From: JAPOUP01 sp965203605
GTDB lineage: Bacteria; Pseudomonadota; Alphaproteobacteria; Rhodobacterales; Rhodobacteraceae
Length of the DNA: 64,000 bases
Reading direction: 5' to 3'
Assembly: GCA_965203605.1 (NCBI GenBank)
Contig: OZ241902.1
Coordinates: forward strand, 868,001-932,000
This document shows, piece by piece, positions 18,550-27,470 of the stretch. Made by a program: the position numbers and the translations under genes. Under the pieces are notes generated by a model. It made no database searches. It saw only the letters and a list, made by a program, of their open reading frames with translations, and was not told where the DNA came from. Numbering within the stretch: the first letter of the stretch is position 1; each line of letters opens with the position of its first letter.

Positions 18550-19080
18550 CAGCCCGCCCATGACGGCGACGGGGGCGACCCTGTGGGGCTTTCCCCTCTC
18601 CCGGAGCCGTTGGTATAGCTCCCTCATGTCCGGGGAGCACCGGCTGGCCAATGAGCATCGTCGTGTCCTGCACGGCCAGCACGACGGGTCAGCTGCGGTA
18701 ACGCTCGGCCATCGTTTCCTGATGGGTCTCAGGGATGTCCCGTACGCCGACCCTCGGGTTGGACTGGGATCTGAACGCCGCCCGCCGCTCCGCCTCGCCG
18801 GGGAAGATCACGGGCAGCGGCGCACCGGGAGCCGCTGCCCCTGTCTGGCGTCCGGCAGCACGTCCAGCCCGCCGCGCTGCAATCGGCCCGTGTGCTCCGG
18901 CCCTACGAAGCTGCATGCCAGTTCCGTGCGGACACCGTAGAGCCCCTTCCAGTCGCCGACAATGCGGCCATGCAGCAGCGACAGCGGAAGCGAGGCCAGT
19001 CCGTGGACGCGGACGTCGGGCAGGACATCAGGCGAAACCCCACATTGCGCCCGGCGCGGAGGTCATGGTGCGCTGCCGCT
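18550..19080 (-). pseudogene. Decayed DUF4338 (DruA-like) transposase, central part
   Basis: On the minus strand, 19020 down to 18841 reads PDVRVHGLASLPLSLLHGR and continues VGDWKGLYGVRTELACSFVG. This matches the DUF4338 core, in which LP-V-V-LAS precedes DDWxxxYGYxPVLxETFV. Further down, in another frame, LAVQDTTMLIG resembles the first catalytic-Asp motif (VQDTT) of IS4-type transposases. Stops and frame changes show it is dead. It belongs to the same family as the relic at 7267-7920 and keeps the central part missing there. Confidence 0.5.
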
Positions 19081-19849
19081 TCCATCCCCTGGCCGGTCAG
19101 CGCGTCATATGTCGGCTGAGGCGGTCGCTTCGGGGCATCTGGTTCTTGAGGTCGTCAACCCGCAGGGTGTGCGTCACCGGATTGCGGAATGGATAACATC
19201 GCAGGAATCCGGGGAGTTCGAGCTGTGCACGGAACGCAGGCTGTCCTTGGACGCGCTGGCGGATTCGGATGGTCTCGCGGCATCCTTTCTGTGTTCCTTG
19301 CGGAAGGCAGAGGAGAACCCTTATGACGGACGAAACCACGGAACCACTGAGGTTTCGGAAGGACCTGTTCCAAGAGACGCCGCCGGTCTTGCGGAAAACG
19401 GAGCCGGACAGGCCCTGCTGCCGACGCTTGCGGCGCTGGTCGAGCGGGCGATGGCTGCGGATGGCGATGAAGACCGTGCGTGACGCTAGGCTGATCGCCG
19501 GCCATCTGGTGCGCTTGGCGATCATGTGCCTCCGCTTACGGAAACGTTCCCGTAAGCGGACTTAGATGAGCGAATTACAAGATAGAATGATGCCTGATTT
19601 CGGGATTCACGCCGATGAACACGCTTTCCATGCACCCCGCAGAGGCCGTCCGGTATCGGAACCTCGTGCTTTTCCTTCGCGTCCGACGACGGACGGACCG
19701 TCTGTTTCTCCAACCTGGCCCTTCGACCGCCACAACGAGGGCGACCGCCCGGCGATGCCGCAGCGGACCGCCTGGTTCGCAAGGCACGGCATCCCCCAGA
19801 AAGACCTGCAGGCGGCGTAATGATGTCGTCCGCGGTCAGGCTTTGCAGA
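19081..19849. other. Eroded DNA without a recognisable gene
   Basis: About 770 bp between the DUF4338 relic and the GntR stump. Frames on both strands are open over 60-140 codons but are low-complexity and match nothing I recognise. It may contain further scraps of the transposases on either side. Confidence 0.4.
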
Positions 19850-20046
19850 AGATATCCGCGGCCTTTGCCGCGCCGGACAACGCCTTCCCGCTCCAGCATG
19901 CGCAATGCCAACCGCACAGGCGTTCGCGAAACGCCTTGGGCCTCGAAAGGTTGGGTTTCCGTGAGGCGCTCACCGTCTTCGCAGGCACCCGGACTGATGT
20001 CTTGTCGGATGCGTACGCAAGTTCGGTGTGAATGGGTTCCAGACAC
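19850..20046 (-). pseudogene. Stump of a GntR-family regulator
   Basis: About 65 residues of a GntR winged helix remain: IRQDISPGACEDGERLTETQ, then GVSRTPVRLALRMLEREGVV and RRGKGRGYLLQSLTADDI. After this the frame loses all similarity near 19820 and the whole effector domain is missing. It points away from the TRAP operon starting at 20239, the usual arrangement for a local repressor, and decayed transposon DNA lies directly beyond the break. Even the remaining HTH departs from the norm (PFEAQGVSRTP where SEALGVSRTP is usual), so it is probably inactive. Confidence 0.6.
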
Positions 20047-20062
20047 CCATTCGCGGCCAACT

Positions 20063-20195
20063 GGATCCCAAAATTAAGCGAATCGGAAGATTTTCCGCTC
20101 CCTAAAGCTGATTCTTCTGGAATTGGGATACCGAATCATGGTAAGCACTGGTGGCAACGAGCTTGGCAATGCGTCAATGATTCAATTTGGGATCC
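20063..20195. promoter_or_regulatory. Three copies of a putative operator, AATTTGGGATCC-like
   Basis: AATTTTGGGATCC on the minus strand at 20063-20075, AATTGGGATACC on the plus strand at 20121-20132 and AATTTGGGATCC on the plus strand at 20184-20195. They are spread over the region between the broken GntR gene and dctP and are probably leftover or still used binding sites of a regulator of the catabolic island (inference). Confidence 0.45.
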
Positions 20196-20238
20196 TAGAA
20201 TTCCGTCAACCGCCGAACCAACGCAAGGAGGGGGATAT

Positions 20239-21249
20239 ATGACATTCACCCGATTCAGCTTCGCAATGGCGCTGACAGCATCACTCGGGCTTTCAGCGGA
20301 AACGTCAGCCGCCGAAGAACTCAGCGTTGCAACCTTCCTGCCGCCCCAGCACCACACCAACACGGGCATGTTCGCCTGGTTCGCCGAAGAGATCGAGAAG
20401 CGCTCCGGCGGATCTCTGACCATGAAGCTTTACCCCGCCGGCCAGTTGGGTGCAGGCCCGGTGCAGCAGTACAAGCGAGTCGTCGAGGGCGTCGCGGACA
20501 TCGTGTTTGGCGTCAACGCATATACGCCTGCGGTGTTTCCGAAATCCATGCTGGGCATCCTCCCCGGGAAGGCTGTCACTGCGGACGAATCCACCCGTGC
20601 AATATGGAACGTGTTCGACGAGTATTTCGCCGACGAATACAAGGGCGTGAGGGTTCTTGCAGTCGGGACCGTCGCCGGCAGCCTGTTTATCGGAAACAAG
20701 GATGTGTCGACCCTGGAGGGGCTGCAGGGCACCAAGCTGGTTCCGTTTGCGGCAATGACCACGCCGGTCGTCGAAGCGCTTGGCGCCGCGCCCGTCCAGA
20801 TGCCGGTGACGGAAATGTACACCGGCCTGTCCACCGGCACGATCGACGTCATCACCGGATCCTACAACAACGTGACCCAGCCGTGGAATTTCTGGGACGT
20901 GTCGAGCTACATCGTCGAAAACGTTCCAGTCGCCTTTCAGGTGACCTACGCGATCATGAACGAAGAACGCTATCTGGGCCTGTCGGAAGAGCATCGCGCG
21001 ATCATCGACGAACTTTCGGGCCTGCCCATGTCGCTTGAACTTGCCAAGTCTTTCGACGGCGCGGACGAGCGGTCCAAGAAATGGATATCCGAGGCCACCG
21101 ACAAGGGTTACGAATGGATCGTTGTCTCGGACGAAGAACGGGCCAAGATGGATGCCGCTGTTGCGGCGGGTCTCGAAACAATCTTCGCCGACTACGAAAG
21201 CCGCGGTATTTCCGGCGCACGCGAGATTTACGAAGCGCTCAATCAATGA
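20239..21249 (+). CDS. dctP: TRAP transporter solute-binding protein (DctP family)
   Basis: A 336-residue periplasmic binding protein. Residues 1-25 are a signal peptide ending in SAA. The mature protein shows the DctP pattern: FAEEIEKRSGGSLTMKLYPAGQLG, then the GLQGTKL region with the conserved basic and aromatic binding residues, and PVQMPVTEMYTGLSTGTIDV. The ATG at 20239 is set by a strong GGAGG five bases before; upstream in-frame codons have no support. It opens the catabolic island and delivers a carboxylate-type substrate to DctQM. TRAP ligands are usually organic acids; this one is unknown. Confidence 0.95.
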   Translation: MTFTRFSFAMALTASLGLSAETSAAEELSVATFLPPQHHTNTGMFAWFAEEIEKRSGGSLTMKLYPAGQLGAGPVQQYKRVVEGVADIVFGVNAYTPAVFPKSMLGILPGKAVTADESTRAIWNVFDEYFADEYKGVRVLAVGTVAGSLFIGNKDVSTLEGLQGTKLVPFAAMTTPVVEALGAAPVQMPVTEMYTGLSTGTIDVITGSYNNVTQPWNFWDVSSYIVENVPVAFQVTYAIMNEERYLGLSEEHRAIIDELSGLPMSLELAKSFDGADERSKKWISEATDKGYEWIVVSDEERAKMDAAVAAGLETIFADYESRGISGAREIYEALNQ

Positions 21250-21260
21250 ACACGGCAGGC

Positions 21261-21292
21261 TTCGCGCTCCGGATCGCGGCCCGGAGCGCGAA
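21261..21292 (+). terminator. GC-rich hairpin after dctP
   Basis: A perfect 12-bp stem (TTCGCGCTCCGG with its complement) and 8-base loop, 12 bases after the dctP stop, without a U tract. It probably raises the level of binding protein over the downstream genes by partial termination or mRNA end protection. Confidence 0.6.
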
Positions 21293-21381
21293 TGCCCAAG
21301 CGCTTCGAAGCAGGATTGCCGCGCATTGTCTCGCCCGGCCGGCATCGAACTGGCCACGGCCGGCAGAAAGGGAGCTGTCCC

Positions 21382-22143
21382 ATGGTTGTCATCGCCCCAA
21401 CCAACAGGTCTGTGGAATCCTTCAAGGGCCTTCACCTCTACCACGGCGCGATCTCGAACTGCTCGATGCGGGTCAGGATGACGCTGATCGAAAAAGGGCT
21501 CGACTGGACTTCTCACCACGTCGATCTGAAGAAAAAGGAGAACATCTCGGACGGCTATTTCGGGATCAATCCCAATGGCCTCGTGCCGACGCTGGTAGAC
21601 AACGGCGTGGTCCATATCGAGTCGAACGACATCATCGACTACCTCGACGAGACCTATCCCGAACCAACGCTGCGTGCGGCAGAAAACGAGGAGATGATGG
21701 AGTGGCTGCATCTTGCCGCCGCGATTCATGTGCCAGCGTGCAAACCTTACGTCTACGCGACCAAGATGGCTAAGAAGCTGAAAAAGACCGCCGAGGAACA
21801 GGAAAGGTACGACAGCCTTCAGAAGAACGAGGAACTGAGGCGATTCCATTCGAAACATGCCGGCAGCAGCGAATTCAGCGAAATGGATTTTCTGAAGGCA
21901 AAGGCAATTCTCGGAGCGTGCTTTACCAAGCTCGAAGTGGCCTTGGATGGCCGCGACTGGATCATGGGCGATCATTTCACCCTCGCCGACATCTCCTGGA
22001 TCCCGCTTCACTTCGTGATCTGCGGCTGTGGCTTTTCGTTCGAGAAATTTCCGAACATCCGGCGTTGGGCCGGTGCAATCGAGTCAAGACAGAGCTACCG
22101 GGAAGGCGTTCTCAAGTGGTGTCCGGATTTCGCTGAAGTCTGA
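21382..22143 (+). CDS. Glutathione S-transferase family protein
   Basis: A 253-residue cytosolic GST. The N-terminal thioredoxin fold runs from about residue 13 to 95, with LYHGAISNCSMRVRMTLIEK at the glutathione site, a cis-Pro loop NPNGLVPTLVDNG and the IESNDIIDYLDETYPEP motif. The C-terminal helical domain contains the N-capping box DHFTLADISW. The ATG at 21382 is preceded by AAGGGAG. It lies between the binding protein and the membrane subunits of the TRAP transporter, which suggests action on the imported compound. The substrate is unknown. Confidence 0.92.
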   Translation: MVVIAPTNRSVESFKGLHLYHGAISNCSMRVRMTLIEKGLDWTSHHVDLKKKENISDGYFGINPNGLVPTLVDNGVVHIESNDIIDYLDETYPEPTLRAAENEEMMEWLHLAAAIHVPACKPYVYATKMAKKLKKTAEEQERYDSLQKNEELRRFHSKHAGSSEFSEMDFLKAKAILGACFTKLEVALDGRDWIMGDHFTLADISWIPLHFVICGCGFSFEKFPNIRRWAGAIESRQSYREGVLKWCPDFAEV

Positions 22144-22169
22144 AGAGACGCTTCCGGACAGATAGGCAG

Positions 22170-22730
22170 ATGCAAAGCGAAACCAACTGCGAAACGCCAG
22201 GGCGAAGCCGGCCGGTCCTGATCTGTTGGCTGGACGCCGGACTGATCTGGATTGCGCTGATTTGCGGTGGCGCGACGTTGGTTTCCATGACCGCATATTC
22301 GGTCTGGAACGTGCTGATCATGCGCAAGGCGCTGAATTCGCCGATTGCGGGTGCGGAGGATATCTTGATCCTGTTGCTCGTCGTGATCGTGGCACTGTCA
22401 GTGCCGCTTGGTGCACGCGCAGGGGCGCATATCGAGATCGAGGTGCTGGAGTCGCGCATGGCAGCGTGGTTCGCCAAGTGGTCGATGGCATTCGTCAAGC
22501 TGCTTGGCGTGCTGCTCTTGATCACCATGGCCTGGCGGCTCTGGCAAGCGGGACAAAGTGCCGTTCGATTCGGCGAGACGACGCAGCAATTGCTGATTTC
22601 CTATGAACCCTTCTACTATTTGCTCGCAACTTCGGCGGCGCTCTACGCCTTGGTGCTGGTGCTCGATATCTGGCAGCTCATACGTTCGGACAAGGTCGAG
22701 CCGCTGAAGATTGATGGCCGTTCGACATGA
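22170..22730 (+). CDS. dctQ: TRAP transporter small membrane subunit (DctQ family)
   Basis: A 186-residue protein with four predicted membrane segments (about residues 17-40, 58-75, 97-117 and 140-162) and the DctQ motif SVPLGARAGAHIEIEVL between the second and third. It pairs with DctM to form the secondary transporter. It overlaps dctM by four bases. Confidence 0.92.
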   Translation: MQSETNCETPGRSRPVLICWLDAGLIWIALICGGATLVSMTAYSVWNVLIMRKALNSPIAGAEDILILLLVVIVALSVPLGARAGAHIEIEVLESRMAAWFAKWSMAFVKLLGVLLLITMAWRLWQAGQSAVRFGETTQQLLISYEPFYYLLATSAALYALVLVLDIWQLIRSDKVEPLKIDGRST

Positions 22731-24079
22731 CCGCCCTGGGCCTTCTGGGGTTGCTCGCGCTCTTCGTCCTGCTGGCGCTGCGGATGCCGGTGGCGTTGTC
22801 AATGCTGGGCGTCGGCTTCGTCGGCACGATCATCGCGAATGCCAACAAGTTCATTGCCGTGGGCATGGCCGAAGATCAGGCTTGGGCGCGAGGCTGGAAG
22901 ATCGCCTGTTCGAACCTGGCAGGCGAGACCTTTGAGGCGGCCTCGAATTTCAACCTGCTGGTCATTCCGATGTTCGTGCTGATGGGCAACCTGGCCGGTG
23001 TCTCGGGAATGTCAAACGACCTGTTTGTTGCCGCCTACCGCTGGATGGGCCATCTACGGGGCGGATTGGCATCGGCCACCATAGCCGCCTGCGCGGGGTT
23101 TGCCGCGCTTTCCGGTTCGTCGTTGGCCTCGGCCGTCACCATGGGACGCGTCGCGCTACCCGAGATGAGGCGATACAAGTACGCCGACAGTCTCGCCACG
23201 GGATCGGTCGCCGCAGGTGGCACGCTTGGCTTCCTGATCCCGCCGTCGGGCGGCATGATCATATATGCCGTGCTGACCGAGCAGTCGATTGGCCGGCTCT
23301 TCATGGCTGGCGTATTTCCAGGCATCATTCTGACCATGCTGTTCATTGGCGCGATCTACCTGTTGGTCCTTCGCAGGCCCGAAGCTGGCCCGCGCGGCGA
23401 CCGATCAGGTCGCGCGGACCGCATGGCCGCCCTTTGGCGCGCTGTCCCCATCCTGGGGATTGTCGCGGCTACCATTGGCGGCATGTACACCGGCTTCTTT
23501 ACACCGGTCGAAGCTTCCTCGGTCGGTGCATTTCTCACCTTCACCGCTGCCGCCTGGCGCCGGTCGCTGACATGGAATGCCTCGCGCGAGGTCATTCTGC
23601 AGACGATGAATGCCACCGCGACAGTTTTCCTGATCATCATCGGCGCTTTCGTCTTCATCCCCTTCATGTCACTGACGGAACTGCCATCGCAACTGGTGAT
23701 CATCCTGACTTCGCTGCCGATCGGCGATCTCGGCGTCCTTCTGGTCATCATCGCGGCATACATGTTTCTTGGCATGTTCCTCGAAAGCATGGCAATGCTG
23801 GTGCTCACCATCCCGGTCGTCATTCCCATCGCCATTGGTCTCAATTGGGACCTGATCTGGTTCGGCATCATCATCGTGATCGTGCTGGAAATGGGCATGA
23901 TCAGCCCCCCGGTGGGAATAAACGTCTTCATCGTCAAGTCCATCGCGCCCGAGGTGCCGATGGGCCGGATCTTCCGCGGCATTTGGCCGTTCTGGTTCGC
24001 AATGGCCGCAATGCTGGGCCTGTTGGTCCTCTTCCCGCAAATCGCGCTTTTTCTGCCGCGGGCAATTGTCGGCGGTTAG
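22727..24079 (+). CDS. dctM: TRAP transporter large membrane subunit (DctM family)
   Basis: A 450-residue, roughly 12-helix membrane protein carrying the transport path. DctM motifs are visible: LGVGFVGTIIAN in the first helices, SGMSNDLFVAAYRWMGHLRGGLA, then GSVAAGGTLGFLIPPSGGMI and MYTGFFTPVEASSVGAFL. It starts inside the dctQ stop (ATGA) and is followed after 15 bases by the aldehyde dehydrogenase gene. Confidence 0.95.
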   Translation: MTALGLLGLLALFVLLALRMPVALSMLGVGFVGTIIANANKFIAVGMAEDQAWARGWKIACSNLAGETFEAASNFNLLVIPMFVLMGNLAGVSGMSNDLFVAAYRWMGHLRGGLASATIAACAGFAALSGSSLASAVTMGRVALPEMRRYKYADSLATGSVAAGGTLGFLIPPSGGMIIYAVLTEQSIGRLFMAGVFPGIILTMLFIGAIYLLVLRRPEAGPRGDRSGRADRMAALWRAVPILGIVAATIGGMYTGFFTPVEASSVGAFLTFTAAAWRRSLTWNASREVILQTMNATATVFLIIIGAFVFIPFMSLTELPSQLVIILTSLPIGDLGVLLVIIAAYMFLGMFLESMAMLVLTIPVVIPIAIGLNWDLIWFGIIIVIVLEMGMISPPVGINVFIVKSIAPEVPMGRIFRGIWPFWFAMAAMLGLLVLFPQIALFLPRAIVGG

Positions 24080-24094
24080 CAAGGGAGTTTCATC

Positions 24095-25534
24095 ATGAAC
24101 GAAAATGCCGGAATCAGGACGCTGCAGCATTTCATCGGCGGCCAATGGATCGATGCCGAGGGCAGCGCGACGTTCGAGGATCTGAACCCGCTCGACGACA
24201 GCCTTTACATGCACGCCGCCAAAGGCAGCGGCGCGGACGTTTGCAAGGCGGTTGCTGCCGCCAAATCGGCTTTCCCGTCCTACAAGGAATCGACGCCGAC
24301 CGAGCGAGAGCGCTGGTTGCTGCGGGTCGCCGAGATCATGGAAGATCGCCAGGGAGAGTTGGTGGATTGCCTGATCGACGAGATTGGCTCGCCGGTGCAA
24401 AAGGCGATGTTCGAGTTCACCAAGGGCCTGACCATGGTTCGGGCTGCGGCTGGCATGTGCCGAAACGTTCGTGGTGAAACCATCCCGTCGGATCGGCCGG
24501 GAAACTTCTCGATGTCCATCCGCGAGCCGTTGGGTGTCGTCGCTGCCATAACGCCGTTCAACGTGCCGCTGATCAAGACGACTCGCTTGGTCGCGAACGC
24601 CCTGGCGGTCGGCAACACGGTTGTGCATCTGCCATCTGAAATGGCGCCGCACTTGACGGTTCTCTTTGCGGAGATCGTTGCCGGCGCTGGCGTGCCTGCG
24701 GGCGCGTACAACGTCGTGACCGGGATGGGTGCCGAAATTGGCGACGATCTGACCGGACACAGGGACGTGGACTTCGTGACCTTCACAGGGTCGACGGTTG
24801 TCGGTCAGCACATCAACGAGATCTGCGCAAAGAACAAGACGCCGAATACGCTGGAACTAGGGGGCAAGAGCCCAACGGTTGTTCTGGCCGATGCCGATCT
24901 GGACACGGTCATGCCTGTTGCGGCGCGGTCCGTTTTCATGTTCGCCGGACAGGCCTGCATCGCTTCGAGCCGCTTCTACGTCGAACGCCCGCTATATGAC
25001 GAATTCGTCAAGCGCTTCGCCATGATCGCATCGAACGTCGGCATGGGCGACCTACGCGATCCGAACACCGTCATCGCGCCTATCATCTCGGACCGGCAGC
25101 GCAGGCGAGTCAAGAATCACATCGCGGATGCCGTCGCCAAGGGTGCCAGAATCGTGGCAGGCGGAGAGTGGGACGGAAACCGGTGCCAGCCGACCTTGCT
25201 TACGGATGTGTCTGAGGAAATGTCCGTATGCCGGTCCGAGACGTTTGGACCTGTAACCGCAATCTACCCGATCAACAGCTACGAGGACGGTCTGGAGAAG
25301 GCCAATGACACCGACTTTGGACTGTCATCGGCAATTTTCACCAACGACATCAACAAGGCGTTTCACTTCGCCCGCAATATCGGCGCAGGTATGTGCCACA
25401 TCAATGGCCCGACCATCCATGACGAAGCGCATGTGCCTTTCGGTGGCAACGGCGAATCCGGCGTGGGCCGTGAAGGAACGGACGCCGATCTTGAGGCCAT
25501 GACGGAATTGAAATGGGTCACGGTGCAGCTATGA
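24095..25534 (+). CDS. NAD(P)-dependent aldehyde dehydrogenase
   Basis: A 479-residue member of the aldehyde dehydrogenase superfamily, oxidising an aldehyde to an acid. The general base Glu is in LELGGKSPTVVLADAD (about residue 254) and the nucleophile Cys in FAGQACIASSRFYVE (about residue 288). The NAD loop FTGSTVVGQHI and C-terminal FGGNGESGVGREG are present. The overall pattern is closest to vanillin/benzaldehyde or salicylaldehyde dehydrogenases in my judgement, but this needs a phylogeny. GGGAG lies upstream of the ATG; it overlaps the following GST gene by four bases. Confidence 0.94.
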   Translation: MNENAGIRTLQHFIGGQWIDAEGSATFEDLNPLDDSLYMHAAKGSGADVCKAVAAAKSAFPSYKESTPTERERWLLRVAEIMEDRQGELVDCLIDEIGSPVQKAMFEFTKGLTMVRAAAGMCRNVRGETIPSDRPGNFSMSIREPLGVVAAITPFNVPLIKTTRLVANALAVGNTVVHLPSEMAPHLTVLFAEIVAGAGVPAGAYNVVTGMGAEIGDDLTGHRDVDFVTFTGSTVVGQHINEICAKNKTPNTLELGGKSPTVVLADADLDTVMPVAARSVFMFAGQACIASSRFYVERPLYDEFVKRFAMIASNVGMGDLRDPNTVIAPIISDRQRRRVKNHIADAVAKGARIVAGGEWDGNRCQPTLLTDVSEEMSVCRSETFGPVTAIYPINSYEDGLEKANDTDFGLSSAIFTNDINKAFHFARNIGAGMCHINGPTIHDEAHVPFGGNGESGVGREGTDADLEAMTELKWVTVQL

Positions 25535-26352
25535 CGTTCACCCTGTATCACCACGGATCATCTGTCTGTGCCGCGAAGGTGCGGCTTGCGATGGACCAAA
25601 AGGGCCTCGACTGGGACGGGGTCTACATCGACATCCTGAAGGGTGAGCAATTTGACCCGGAGTACCTGAAGCTGAATCCCAAGGGAGTTGTCCCGACATT
25701 GGTGCATGACGGCACTGTCATTCCCGACAGCACGGTGATCTGCGAGTACCTAGACCGCATCGTTCCGGAAAATCCGATGCATCCCTCGGACCCATGGGAA
25801 TATGCACAGGCACGCTACTGGACCAAGGCGGTCGACGAAGACCTCCACCCGGCTTGTGGAGCGGTGACTTTCGTCTGTTCGCACCGGCACACGGTGCTGA
25901 GGAATCTCGGCACGGAGGGCGTGAGGAAGTTCCTGGCCTCAACGCCCGAGATTTCAGTCACAGCAGACTGGAACACGAAAAAGGACATCTTTGTGCGCTA
26001 CGGTTTCGAGGCTCCGGAAGCCACGGACAAGGTCAGGCTCTACGACACGTATTTGAGGAAGATGGAAGACGCGCTGAAAGGCGGCGACGACTGGCTGGTC
26101 GGCAACAAGTTCACGATTGCCGACATTGCCATGACTCCATACGTCAATCGTCTTGCGATGATGTCAATGCGTGGATTGTGGGAAGGTGGCCGGATGCCAA
26201 ATGTCGAAAGATGGTTCGCCCGGATCGAGGCGTTGCCGAGCTTCAATAAGTGCCTGATCGACTGGGTGCCCGAACACCTGACAAGTGATTTGCGGGAAAA
26301 CGGTGCCAGAAGCTGGCCCGAGGTCGCGAAAATACTCGAAATTGGAATCTAG
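25531..26352 (+). CDS. Glutathione S-transferase, similar to beta-etherase LigF type
   Basis: A 273-residue GST. The N-terminal half has LYHHGSSVCAAKVRLAMDQK, the cis-Pro loop NPKGVVPTLVHDG and DSTVICEYLDRIVPE; the last segment and WTKAVDEDLHP resemble the LigF beta-etherase, which cleaves lignin-type aryl ethers with glutathione. An insertion of about 40 residues between the two domains is also seen in that group. The start at 25531 overlaps the ALDH stop as ATGA, so the two enzymes are made together. LigF-like is a family resemblance; the actual substrate is unproven. Confidence 0.88.
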   Translation: MTFTLYHHGSSVCAAKVRLAMDQKGLDWDGVYIDILKGEQFDPEYLKLNPKGVVPTLVHDGTVIPDSTVICEYLDRIVPENPMHPSDPWEYAQARYWTKAVDEDLHPACGAVTFVCSHRHTVLRNLGTEGVRKFLASTPEISVTADWNTKKDIFVRYGFEAPEATDKVRLYDTYLRKMEDALKGGDDWLVGNKFTIADIAMTPYVNRLAMMSMRGLWEGGRMPNVERWFARIEALPSFNKCLIDWVPEHLTSDLRENGARSWPEVAKILEIGI

Positions 26353-26404
26353 TAGACGCCTTGAAGCAATGAAGCGACTGGGCAAGGAGAAAGGAGAGGC
26401 TTCC

Positions 26405-27160
26405 ATGGGAAGACTGGATGGGAAAGCAGTCGCAATCACCGGCGCAGGGCGCGGCATTGGTGCAGTGATGGCCAAACGAATGGCTGATGAAGGCGCAAAT
26501 GTCGTGGTGACCGATGTGCTTGATACAGCTGATACCGTGGCGGCCATCAAGGACTCCGGCGGTTCCGCAATGGGCATGAAGGTCAATGTGACATCGGACG
26601 GCGACCTTGCCGCGATGGTCGAGGCGACAGAGAGAGAATTTGGCGCGTTGAACATCCTGGTCAACAATGCCTCGATCTTTGCCGACCTTCAACCCAAGCC
26701 GTTCCTGCGGATCGACAACGATGAATTTGACAAGGTGATGACCGTAAACGCGCGCGGCGTGCATCAGGCTTGCAAGGCGGTCGTGCCCGCGATGTTGCGG
26801 GCCGGTGGCGGGAAGATCGTCAATATCGCTTCGGGCACCTTCTATTACGGTCCTCCGGGACTGTCGCACTACACGGCATCGAAGGGCGCGGTGATAGCCC
26901 TGACACGCGGGTACGGACGCGAGTTGGGAGACAAGAACATTCAGGTCAACGCCATCGCTCCCGGACTGACCGAGAGCGAATCCATCCGAGGCCATGCGGG
27001 ATTTGATCCTGCGCGCGCACCTACGGTGCAGTCTCGTTCCATCAAGCGTGAAATGGTGCCTGAGGATCTGCTGGGATCCCTGATGTACCTGATCACGCCG
27101 GACAGTGATTTCGTGACCGGGCAGACGCTGAACGTCGACGGCGGCAAGGTTAACCTCTGA
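26405..27160 (+). CDS. Short-chain dehydrogenase/reductase
   Basis: A 251-residue classical SDR oxidising or reducing an alcohol/ketone with NAD(P). The cofactor motif GAGRGIG is near residue 13, NNAS near 88, the active-site Ser in IVNIASGTFYYG, and the catalytic YTASK at about 156-160. An acidic residue after the second strand (VVVTDVLD) suggests NAD preference. I chose the ATG at 26405, preceded by AAGGAG and GGAGAGG; the longer frame overlaps the upstream GST. Fits an alcohol-to-ketone step in the island's pathway. Confidence 0.93.
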   Translation: MGRLDGKAVAITGAGRGIGAVMAKRMADEGANVVVTDVLDTADTVAAIKDSGGSAMGMKVNVTSDGDLAAMVEATEREFGALNILVNNASIFADLQPKPFLRIDNDEFDKVMTVNARGVHQACKAVVPAMLRAGGGKIVNIASGTFYYGPPGLSHYTASKGAVIALTRGYGRELGDKNIQVNAIAPGLTESESIRGHAGFDPARAPTVQSRSIKREMVPEDLLGSLMYLITPDSDFVTGQTLNVDGGKVNL

Positions 27161-27163
27161 CCG

Positions 27164-27466
27164 GTGGGACAGAGCTGTTCATATGTTCCGCCGAAAGGTG
27201 GCCCAAACCGCTGCCGGTCAGCGGACCACGCCTTGGCAAAGGTCGCGGCCGTCGATTCGGGCGGGCAGTGCATGTTGATGGAGGACCACCTGAAGGCAAA
27301 TTTCAGGTTGGGCTTTCGTAAGAACCGTTGTCGCGCCGAGACGTTCCACGTTCTGGAAGGCTCGGTGGATTTCCTTCTTGACGGGGACTGGATGGCCGCG
27401 CTGAACGGCAAGCATGGCATCGTGAATGCCGGACCGGTTCCGGAGCGCCGCGGGATCGATTGCTAG
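27164..27466 (+). pseudogene. Cupin-domain protein with internal deletion
   Basis: A short frame of about 100 codons contains half a cupin: a FRLGFRKNRCRAETFHVLEG segment (normally with two metal-binding histidines before the Glu) and VDFLLDGDWMAAL, then HGIVNAGPVPER as in the second cupin motif. About 15 residues that normally connect the two motifs are missing, and both usual histidines read Arg/Lys-Asn (RKNRCRAE where H-H-R-E is expected). It is therefore probably a dead remnant of a small cupin enzyme of the pathway. It starts four bases after the SDR stop, at a GTG. Confidence 0.5.
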
Positions 27467-27470
27467 GCAC

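Noticed and set aside
20305..22011. 568-codon minus-strand frame
   Set aside because: Shadow of dctP and the first GST gene, both clearly coding on the plus strand.
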